A DNA stretch of 6,705 nucleotides. Source: an uncultured Roseburia sp. Its GTDB lineage: Bacteria > Bacillota > Clostridia > Lachnospirales > Lachnospiraceae. The stretch lies in contig CANODN010000115.1 in the NCBI GenBank assembly GCA_947564765.1, forward strand, positions 1-6,705, in the 5' to 3' direction. The translations under genes and the position numbers were made by a program. Of the stretch, positions 1 through 5,525 are shown in pieces (positions within the stretch are counted from its first letter, which is position 1; the number at the start of each line of letters is the position of its first letter). The notes beneath the pieces were generated by a model. That model did not search any database. It saw only the letters and a program-made list of their open reading frames with translations, and was not told the origin of the DNA.

Positions 1-25
1 ATAAAATGATTGGAGGCATTATATT

Positions 26-79
26 TTGAAATTAGAACAACTTGAAGCATACGAATTGATCAGAATGGATTACCTTTGA
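26..79 (+). pseudogene. Short TTG-started frame, possible relic of an M16-type peptidase gene start
   Basis: A GGAGG ribosome binding site at 12-16 lies 9 bases before a TTG codon, which opens a 17-codon frame (MKLEQLEAYELIRMDYL) ending at TGA 77-79. The first twelve residues resemble, from memory, the N-terminus of large insulinase-family (M16/presequence-protease-like) peptidases of Lachnospiraceae; after that the resemblance stops and no frame carries it on. A gene-quality start followed almost at once by a stop suggests a decayed or truncated gene start. It could equally be a chance frame or a short leader peptide. No similarity search was possible, so the family link is tentative. Confidence 0.3.
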
Positions 80-103
80 AAAAGGATTTTTTGAGATAAT
101 GCG

Positions 104-115
104 TTACGTTTTCAT
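104..115 (-). other. Three-codon frame (Met-Lys-Thr-stop) behind a strong ribosome binding site
   Basis: On the minus strand a GGAGGT sequence (complement of 124-129) sits 8 bases before an ATG (complement of 113-115), ideal for translation start, but the frame reads ATG AAA ACG TAA and stops. The consensus leftward promoter at 168-196 would start RNA near position 161, giving a leader of roughly 45 bases before this ATG. The signals look functional while the frame is not. Possible explanations are a gene truncated just after its start, a minimal leader ORF, or a frameshift. The next frame gives a further 18 or so residues (NENVTHYLKKSFFKGNPF) before a stop but has no start codon of its own. 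Confidence 0.35.
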
Positions 116-167
116 TGGTCTGTACCTCCGCCTTTGAAAATGTGTTCTTGTTTGTTTTGTTGAATTT

Positions 168-196
168 ATTATATCTAACAATTCTGAATATGTCAA
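168..196 (-). promoter_or_regulatory. Consensus sigma-A promoter pointing left
   Basis: Read on the minus strand this is TTGACA (complement of 191-196), a 17-base spacer, then TATAAT (complement of 168-173): a perfect match to the housekeeping promoter consensus at the preferred spacing. The region just upstream on that strand (about 201-221) is A/T-rich with an A5T5 run, which resembles an UP element. Transcription would start near 161 and run off the left edge. It lies in A/T-rich DNA, where partial matches are common, but a 12/12 hexamer match with optimal spacing is rarely chance. Confidence 0.7.
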
Positions 197-215
197 CAGA
201 AAATGCAAAAATTTT

Positions 216-231
216 TAATTAGTATTAATTA
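216..231. repeat. A/T-only inverted repeat TAATTA-GTAT-TAATTA
   Basis: Two copies of the self-palindromic hexamer TAATTA (216-221 and 226-231) flank the four bases GTAT. The element lies about 20 bp upstream of the -35 box of the leftward promoter, so it could be a protein-binding site or part of an UP-like region. In DNA this A/T-rich it could also be chance. Confidence 0.25.
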
Positions 232-329
232 TAACTGATTTAATGTTGATAATCTGCAAAATATTCTGAAAATTACAATATACAATTTTTGAACTTCCAG
301 GGAAAGCTGTAAAAAATGTAATTTTCCTC

Positions 330-358
330 TATACAATAAGTAGATTCTATGATATGAT
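330..358 (+). promoter_or_regulatory. Probable extended -10 promoter for degV-folC
   Basis: TATACA (330-335, 4 of 6 to the -35 consensus) is separated by 17 bases from TATGAT (353-358, 5 of 6 to the -10 consensus), which is preceded by TGA at 350-352, an extended -10 TGN motif. Transcription would begin near 365, leaving a leader of about 100 bases. It is the best rightward promoter I see upstream of degV. Confidence 0.5.
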
Positions 359-464
359 ACATCTGGTAATTAAAACTACATAAAATAGAAATTATTAACA
401 CAAAATATAGAGATAAAAGAAAACAAGAAAAGATATGTAAGGAATTGCTTTTTGGAGGTATCAG

Positions 465-1307
465 ATGTATAAAATTATTATTGACAGCTGCGGAGAGTTG
501 ACAGAAGAGTTGAAAGCAGACGGACATTTTCAGAATGTTCCTCTGGAAATGGAAGTAAACGGATGCCGGATCGTAGATGACGAGACCTTTGACCAGCTGG
601 ATTTTTTGAAAAAAGTAAAGGAAAGCCCGGTGGGACCGAAATCTTCCTGTCCATCTCCGGAGAGCTATATGGAACAGTTTCAGGGAGAGGCGGAGCATAT
701 CTATGTAGTAACTCTATCAAAGGAATTAAGCGGTTCCTTTAACAGTGCCGAACTGGCGAAGAATCTTTTTGAAGAGGAAAACGGAACGGACAAAAAGCGG
801 ATTTATGTATTTAATTCCAGGTCAGCCTCTGTAGGAGAGACATTGATCGGTATGAAGATACAGGAATGTGAAGAAGCAGGGAAGAGCTTTGAGGAAACCG
901 TCCGTCTAGTGGAACAGTATATCAGTGAGCAGCATACCTATTTCGTGCTTGAGACTTTGGAAACGCTTCGCAAGAACGGAAGACTCAGTAAGGTCAAAGC
1001 GTTTGTTGCCAATGCATTAAATATCAAACCGGTTATGGCTTCCACTCCGGAAGGAGAAATTTGTCAGCTTGGCCAGGCCAGAGGCATGACAAAAGCATTA
1101 AAGAAAATGGTAGAGGAACTTGCTGCCGGCGTTGCAAACAGCGAAAACCGTATTCTTGCGATTTCCCATTGCAACTGTCCCGACCGTGCCAAAGCAGTTG
1201 CAGAAGAAGTGAAAAAGCTTGCAAAGTTCAAAGAAATCGTTGTAGTAGGAACGGCGGGCATCAGCAGTATGTACGCCAATGATGGCGGCATTATCATGGT
1301 GGTTTAG
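465..1307 (+). CDS. DegV-family fatty-acid-binding protein
   Basis: A 280-residue protein of the usual DegV length. Members bind a single fatty acid; some (FakB) present it to the kinase FakA for phospholipid synthesis, while for others the role is unknown. Visible hallmarks are the N-terminal DSCGEL (7-12, like DSxxDL), SSCPSPE (60-66) and LSKELSGSFNSA (84-95), which line the lipid carboxylate site in relatives, then LETLRKNGRLSK (165-176), the KPVM segment (188-191) and ISHCNCPD (233-240). The C-terminus SSMYANDGGIIMVV departs from the usual H-x-GPG ending, so the histidine used for lipid contact in FakB appears absent. No signal peptide or membrane segment is present, so the protein is cytoplasmic. 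The start ATG has GGAGG at 454-458, 6 bases upstream. folC follows after 9 bases. No fakA is in the window, so a FakB role is not shown. Confidence 0.93.
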   Translation: MYKIIIDSCGELTEELKADGHFQNVPLEMEVNGCRIVDDETFDQLDFLKKVKESPVGPKSSCPSPESYMEQFQGEAEHIYVVTLSKELSGSFNSAELAKNLFEEENGTDKKRIYVFNSRSASVGETLIGMKIQECEEAGKSFEETVRLVEQYISEQHTYFVLETLETLRKNGRLSKVKAFVANALNIKPVMASTPEGEICQLGQARGMTKALKKMVEELAAGVANSENRILAISHCNCPDRAKAVAEEVKKLAKFKEIVVVGTAGISSMYANDGGIIMVV

Positions 1308-1316
1308 GATTTATCT

Positions 1317-2576
1317 ATGGATTATCAGACAATTATTCAGACAATTGAACAGAAAAGAAGATTCGGCAGTCTGCCGGGTGTTGCAGTAAGCAGAAAATTA
1401 TTGGCTGCAGTAGGCAATCCTCAGAAGGATCTTGCGTTTGTCCATATCGCAGGAACGAATGGGAAGGGCTCTACGGCAGCTTTTCTGTGCAGTATTTTAA
1501 CGGCGGCGGGCATTCGAACCGGTTTGTTTACCTCTCCCCATTTGATTGAATTTACAGAGCGGATTCAGATAAACGGAGAACAGATTCCAAAGGAGGATGC
1601 GGCAAGGCTTGGAGAAAGACTTTTGGATCAAAAGACAGACGTAAATCCCACGATGTTTGATTATTGTCTGGCTATGGCGCTTTTGTATTTTAAAGAGCAG
1701 AGGTGTTCTCTTGTTATACTGGAGACGGGCCTGGGTGGCAGGCTGGATTCGACAAATGTGATAGAAAAACCGCTGGTTAGTGTGATTACGAAAATCGGAT
1801 ACGACCATACAGAGATTCTGGGGAATACGCTGACGGAAATTGCAGGGGAGAAAGCAGGAATTTTAAAAGCAGGCACAAGGGCTGTTTTGGAAGGCCAGGA
1901 ACCGGAAGCGCTTGCTGTACTGAAGCAGCGCTGCATAGAACAGCGCATACCCTGCCGCATTGTAAACGCCGATGATATTGTTTTACTGAAAAACGGTTTT
2001 TCCTATCCAGGGGAAATGCCCTATCAGATGAAGATGAACGGGAGCTTTCAACGGGAAAATGCCATGGCAGCCGTATTTACGGCGCGGGAATTACAGAAGC
2101 TTGGATATGATATTTCAGAAGAAGCGATACACCTTGGGATTTCATCCGCTTTTTGGGGCGGCAGAATGGAGATTTTGTGCAAAGATCCCTTTTTTATGAT
2201 TGACGGAGCACACAACGGAAACGGTGTGAAGGCCCTGGCAGCAAGCCTGAAGGAACAATATGCAGGGGAAAAATTTCATTTTATTATGGGAGTGCTGGCA
2301 GATAAAGATTATCCGTCTATGGCAGAGCACATTCTGCCTCTGGCAGATAAAGTGACGACGGTCACGCCGAAAAGCGTCAGAGCTTTGGAGGGAGAAAAGC
2401 TGGCAGAGTATGTCAGATCCTTTGGAATGGAAGCAGAGAATAAAGCAGATTTAGAGGAAGTATTAGATCCCTTTTTTTCGCATCAAAAGAAAACAGACTG
2501 GCATGGCAGAACAATTGCCTTTGGCTCGCTGTATTTTATTGGAGAAATCAGAAAATTATTCCAATTATCCAGATAA
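1317..2576 (+). CDS. folC: Bifunctional folylpolyglutamate synthase / dihydrofolate synthase
   Basis: A 419-residue cytoplasmic ligase of the Mur-ligase superfamily, of normal FolC length. It uses ATP to add glutamate to dihydropteroate and/or to extend the glutamate tail of folates, which keeps them in the cell and raises their affinity for enzymes. Visible motifs are the P-loop AGTNGKGS (45-52), FTSPHLIEFTERIQING (71-87) near the folate and loop regions, LETGLGGRLDSTN (135-147), ITKIGYDHTEILG (157-169), GEKAGI (177-182) with the lysine that is carbamylated in relatives, and C-terminal-domain motifs GGRME (281-285), DGAHN (296-300), GVLADKDY (325-332) and GSLYFIGE (403-410). Both domains are complete. 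Whether it has one or both activities cannot be read from sequence. Its weak AGGA ribosome site (1306-1309) overlaps the degV stop codon, which suggests coupled translation from the same transcript. Confidence 0.96.
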   Translation: MDYQTIIQTIEQKRRFGSLPGVAVSRKLLAAVGNPQKDLAFVHIAGTNGKGSTAAFLCSILTAAGIRTGLFTSPHLIEFTERIQINGEQIPKEDAARLGERLLDQKTDVNPTMFDYCLAMALLYFKEQRCSLVILETGLGGRLDSTNVIEKPLVSVITKIGYDHTEILGNTLTEIAGEKAGILKAGTRAVLEGQEPEALAVLKQRCIEQRIPCRIVNADDIVLLKNGFSYPGEMPYQMKMNGSFQRENAMAAVFTARELQKLGYDISEEAIHLGISSAFWGGRMEILCKDPFFMIDGAHNGNGVKALAASLKEQYAGEKFHFIMGVLADKDYPSMAEHILPLADKVTTVTPKSVRALEGEKLAEYVRSFGMEAENKADLEEVLDPFFSHQKKTDWHGRTIAFGSLYFIGEIRKLFQLSR

Positions 2577-2625
2577 ATTATAAAACTGTTTAAATTGACA
2601 AACAATCAGATCGAAAAAACAGAAG

Positions 2626-2641
2626 ATACAATATATTGTTT
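2626..2641. promoter_or_regulatory. NrdR-box-like palindrome 1
   Basis: ATACAATATATTGTTT matches the published NrdR box pattern ACACWATATATWGTGT (recalled from memory) at 14 of 16 positions, and its core ACAATATATTGT (2628-2639) is a perfect palindrome. It lies just upstream of the nrdD -35 element. NrdR is a zinc-finger/ATP-cone repressor of ribonucleotide reductase genes; the nrdR gene itself is not in this window. Confidence 0.72.
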
Positions 2642-2647
2642 TTGGTG

Positions 2648-2676
2648 TTGACGGAGTATACTATATATGGTATACT
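2648..2676 (+). promoter_or_regulatory. Sigma-A promoter for nrdDG
   Basis: TTGACG (2648-2653, 5 of 6) and TATACT (2671-2676, 5 of 6) are separated by exactly 17 bases, and TGG at 2668-2670 provides an extended -10. Transcription would start near 2683, giving a leader of about 44 bases to nrdD. The -35 lies between the two NrdR-like boxes and the -10 lies within the second, a typical arrangement for repression. Confidence 0.8.
2658..2673. promoter_or_regulatory. NrdR-box-like palindrome 2, overlapping the -10 region
   Basis: ATACTATATATGGTAT matches the NrdR box pattern at 13 of 16 positions. It is the centre of a longer inverted repeat with 7-base arms AGTATAC (2655-2661) and GTATACT (2670-2676). 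It starts exactly 32 bp after box 1, leaving a 16-bp linker, the spacing of about three helical turns typical of tandem NrdR boxes. Its right arm contains the -10 hexamer, so a bound protein would block RNA polymerase. Confidence 0.7.
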
Positions 2677-2726
2677 CGTTTTACTTTCGCAAAAGGAAGT
2701 ACAAGATATATGGATAAGGAGAAGGG

Positions 2727-4895
2727 ATGATTATGAAAATTATCAAAAGAAGCGGTACAGAGGAAGATTTTGATATTTCTAAAATAGAAACAGCCGTTTT
2801 AAAGGCAAATCAATCTGTAATCGAAAACGAAAGACTGACAGAAGATCAGGTAGAGCAGATTTGTGAGCACATAGAAGAAATCTGCAGTACGATGGGACGG
2901 GCGCTGAATGTAGAGGAAATACAGGATCTGGTGGAGAATGAAATTATGCAGCAGCAGGTGTTTTCCGTAGCCCGTAACTATATTACCTATCGTTACAAAA
3001 GAGCTTTGGTCCGCAAGGCCAACTCTACCGACAAACAGATCATGACACTGCTGGAATGTGACAACGAAGAGGTCAAACAGGAGAATTCCAACAAAAATCC
3101 TACCGTTAACAGTGTGCAGAGGGATTATATGGCAGGGGAAGTCAGCAAGGATATTACAAGAAGATTTTTGCTGCCGCCGGATATTGTGGAGGCCCATGAG
3201 AACGGTATCATTCATTTCCATGATTCCGATTACTTTGCGCAGCATATGCATAACTGCTGTCTGGTGAATTTAGAGGATATGCTGCAGAACGGCACGGTAA
3301 TCAGCGGAACCATGATTGAAAAGCCCCATAGCTTTTCCACTGCCTGCAACATTGCGACGCAGATCATTGCCCAGATTGCAAGCTCTCAGTACGGAGGACA
3401 GAGTATATCCTTATCGCACCTGGCGCCTTTTGTTGATGTCAGCCGTCACAGATTCCGTAAAGAAGTAAAAAAAGAATTTGAATCGGCAGGCATTACCTTA
3501 AACGAAGAGCAGTTAAACCGTGTGGCGGAATCAAGAGTTTTAGAAGAGATCAACCGCGGCGTGCAGATGATTCAGTATCAGGTGATTACACTGATGACAA
3601 CAAACGGACAGGCTCCTTTTGTTACCGTATTTATGTATCTGGATGAGGTGCCGGAGGGCAGAACGAGAGATGATCTGGCTCTTGTCATTGAGGAAGTATT
3701 GCGGCAGAGAATCCACGGCGTTAAAAATGAAGCAGGAGTTTATATTACGCCGGCATTTCCGAAGCTGATTTATGTGCTGGAAGAGGATAACATCAAGGAA
3801 GACAGCAAATACTGGCATTTGACAAAGCTTGCGGCAGAATGTACCGCAAAGCGGATGGTGCCGGATTATATTTCCGAGAAAGTAATGCGGGAGCTAAAGG
3901 ATGGCAACTGCTATCCCTGCATGGGATGCCGATCCTTTTTGAATCTGTATAAGGACGAAAATGAAAAATACAAGTTTTACGGAAGATTTAACCAGGGAGT
4001 TGTTACGTTAAATCTGGTGGACGTTGCCTGCAGCTCAGGCAAAGATATGGATAAATTCTGGGAAATTTTAGAAGAACGGTTAGAACTCTGCAGAAGAGCA
4101 TTGATGTGCCGTCACAATCGTCTGAAGGGAACGCCCTCCGATGTTGCGCCGATTCTCTGGCAGGATGGGGCGTTAAGCAGACTGAAAAAAGGAGAGCCGA
4201 TTGATAAGCTTTTGTATGGAGGGTATTCTTCGATTTCACTGGGCTATGCAGGGCTTTCGGAATGTACGTATTATATGACAGGAAAGTCCCATACGGATTC
4301 GGAAGCGACACCGTTTGCGCTGGCCGTTATGCAGCGGTTAAATGATGCCTGTGAAGCGTGGAAGGCGGAGACGGATATCGGGTTCAGCGTATATGGAACA
4401 CCCTTGGAATCCACAACCTATAAGTTTTCCAAATGCCTGCAGAAGCGGTTTGGCATAATTGAAGGGGTAACGGATAAAAATTATATTACAAACAGCTATC
4501 ATGTGCATGTCAGCGAAAAAATTGACGCATTTGCCAAGCTGAAGTTTGAATCCCAGTTCCAGAAGCTTTCCCCTGGAGGAGCAATCAGCTATGTAGAAGT
4601 ACCGAATATGACAAATAATTTAGATGCGGTGCTGGCGGTTATGCAGTATATTTACGACAATATTATGTATGCAGAATTAAATACCAAGAGCGATTACTGC
4701 CAGATCTGCGGCTATGACGGAGAGATTAAGATTGTGAATGATGATCACGGAAAACTGGTATGGGAATGCCCCAACTGCGGCAACCGCAATCAGGATAAAA
4801 TGAATGTAGCGCGGAGAACCTGCGGATATATCGGAACCCAGTTCTGGAATCAGGGAAGGACGCAGGAGATCAGAGAGCGGGTGCTGCATCTATGA
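2727..4895 (+). CDS. nrdD: Anaerobic (class III) ribonucleoside-triphosphate reductase
   Basis: A 722-residue cytoplasmic enzyme, full length for the family. It converts ribonucleoside triphosphates to deoxyribonucleoside triphosphates under anaerobic conditions using a glycyl radical. Residues about 3-95 form an ATP cone (KIIKRSGTEEDFD onward), the allosteric site for overall activity. The catalytic barrel follows, with HNCCLVNL (175-182) on the side of the first active-site cysteine and NCYPCMGCRSFL (394-405), where C401 of MGCR is the likely thiyl cysteine. The C-terminus has the zinc site C658/C661 and C681/C684, then the glycyl radical motif RRTCGYIG (696-703) with G700 as the radical residue. 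Two in-frame starts compete: ATG 2727, 5 bases after AAGGAG (2716-2721), and ATG 2733, 6 bases after GAAGGG (2721-2726). The second gives MKIIKRSG, equally family-like. Its stop overlaps the nrdG start. Confidence 0.97.
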   Translation: MIMKIIKRSGTEEDFDISKIETAVLKANQSVIENERLTEDQVEQICEHIEEICSTMGRALNVEEIQDLVENEIMQQQVFSVARNYITYRYKRALVRKANSTDKQIMTLLECDNEEVKQENSNKNPTVNSVQRDYMAGEVSKDITRRFLLPPDIVEAHENGIIHFHDSDYFAQHMHNCCLVNLEDMLQNGTVISGTMIEKPHSFSTACNIATQIIAQIASSQYGGQSISLSHLAPFVDVSRHRFRKEVKKEFESAGITLNEEQLNRVAESRVLEEINRGVQMIQYQVITLMTTNGQAPFVTVFMYLDEVPEGRTRDDLALVIEEVLRQRIHGVKNEAGVYITPAFPKLIYVLEEDNIKEDSKYWHLTKLAAECTAKRMVPDYISEKVMRELKDGNCYPCMGCRSFLNLYKDENEKYKFYGRFNQGVVTLNLVDVACSSGKDMDKFWEILEERLELCRRALMCRHNRLKGTPSDVAPILWQDGALSRLKKGEPIDKLLYGGYSSISLGYAGLSECTYYMTGKSHTDSEATPFALAVMQRLNDACEAWKAETDIGFSVYGTPLESTTYKFSKCLQKRFGIIEGVTDKNYITNSYHVHVSEKIDAFAKLKFESQFQKLSPGGAISYVEVPNMTNNLDAVLAVMQYIYDNIMYAELNTKSDYCQICGYDGEIKIVNDDHGKLVWECPNCGNRNQDKMNVARRTCGYIGTQFWNQGRTQEIRERVLHL

Positions 4896-5410
4896 ATTAT
4901 TCCGAAATCAAATATTGCGATATAGCAAATGGGACAGGAGTTCGGACCGTACTTTTTGTTTCCGGCTGCAGAAATCATTGTGAGGGATGCTTTCAGCCGG
5001 AAACATGGGATTTTTCCCATGGGGAGCCTTTTACAAAGGAAATAGAGAATCAGATCATAGATTCTCTTTTTCCTTCTTATATAAAAGGGCTTACTCTGCT
5101 GGGAGGAGATCCTATGGAGCCGGAGAATCAGAAGGTGCTTTTGCCGTTTTTAAAGAGGATGAAGCAGGCCTGTCCGGATAAAGATGTCTGGGCTTATACG
5201 GGATATATACTGGATCGGGATCTGATACCCGGCGGAAGGTGTTATACAGAAGATACAAAGGAAATGCTTTCTTATATAGATGTTTTGGTAGACGGACCTT
5301 ATATCGCAGCGGAATACAGCATTATGCTGAAATTCAAAGGCTCGGCCAATCAAAGAGTGATTGATTGTAAGCGCTACCGGGATACCGGAGAAATCAAAGA
5401 AATTATGTAA
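4892..5410 (+). CDS. nrdG: Anaerobic ribonucleotide reductase activating protein (radical SAM)
   Basis: A 172-residue radical SAM activase of normal NrdG size. It binds a 4Fe-4S cluster, cleaves S-adenosylmethionine and abstracts hydrogen from the NrdD glycine to create the radical. The cluster motif C26-x3-C30-x2-C33 is in GCRNHCEGCFQPETWDF (25-41). GGDPM (71-75) is the SAM-contacting motif. VWAYTGY (99-105), VLVDGPY (131-137) and KGSANQRVID (149-158) are typical NrdG segments. The start ATG overlaps the nrdD stop as ATGA (4892-4895). There is no clear Shine-Dalgarno sequence in front, so termination-reinitiation coupling is the likely way the two proteins are produced together. The chain is short and has no extra domain. 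Confidence 0.97.
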   Translation: MNYSEIKYCDIANGTGVRTVLFVSGCRNHCEGCFQPETWDFSHGEPFTKEIENQIIDSLFPSYIKGLTLLGGDPMEPENQKVLLPFLKRMKQACPDKDVWAYTGYILDRDLIPGGRCYTEDTKEMLSYIDVLVDGPYIAAEYSIMLKFKGSANQRVIDCKRYRDTGEIKEIM

Positions 5411-5525
5411 AAACATATTTTTTTCATATTTTTATCAAAAACAGAACATAATTAGAGATTAAACTACTCCTTGAAAACAAGAAAAGAATAGAAATATAAC
5501 AGGAAATACGAAAGGAGTAATCGGT
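5411..5525. other. nrdG-htrA intergenic region without a recognisable terminator
   Basis: The first 35 bases after the nrdG stop are runs of A and T with a repeated CATATTTTT but no GC-rich hairpin, so I see no intrinsic terminator. Readthrough from nrdDG into the next gene is possible. The second half holds a candidate promoter and a strong ribosome binding site. Confidence 0.5.
5471..5500 (+). promoter_or_regulatory. Candidate sigma-A promoter for the HtrA-type protease
   Basis: TTGAAA (5471-5476, 5 of 6) and TATAAC (5495-5500, 5 of 6) are separated by 18 bases. Transcription would begin near 5507, a few bases before the AAAGGAG ribosome site at 5511-5517, so the leader would be very short (about 19 bases). 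No stress-operator palindrome is evident nearby. Confidence 0.45.

Larger units (their letters stand above)
80..464. other. Gene-poor A/T-rich intergenic region
   Basis: No convincing protein-coding gene is present on either strand. The supported contents are the leftward promoter with its aborted frame, a TAATTA inverted repeat, and a probable rightward promoter at 330-358 followed by a roughly 100-base, A-rich untranslated leader. I see no tRNA, no GC-rich hairpin with a T tract, and no recognisable riboswitch. The minus-strand open frame at 273-698 runs antisense into degV and has no coding character. Confidence 0.6.

Noticed and set aside
73..94. Small hairpin CCTTT-GAA-AAAGG followed by T residues, as a terminator
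   Set aside because: The stem is only five base pairs and mostly A/T, too weak for an intrinsic terminator.
365..464. Long degV-folC leader as a tetrahydrofolate or other riboswitch
   Set aside because: The leader is A-rich with no paired helices or conserved core that I can recognise, so nothing supports a structured RNA.
273..698. 141-residue minus-strand open frame across the degV start
   Set aside because: More than half is antisense to degV and the rest is translated A/T-rich intergenic DNA; it has no plausible domain and its start sits after no convincing ribosome site.
2799..3251. 150-residue minus-strand open frame inside nrdD
   Set aside because: It is fully antisense to the conserved ATP-cone and barrel coding sequence of nrdD, and its sequence looks like reverse-complement translation.
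5411..5445. A and T runs after nrdG as a rho-independent terminator
   Set aside because: T-rich tracts are present but there is no preceding GC-rich hairpin.
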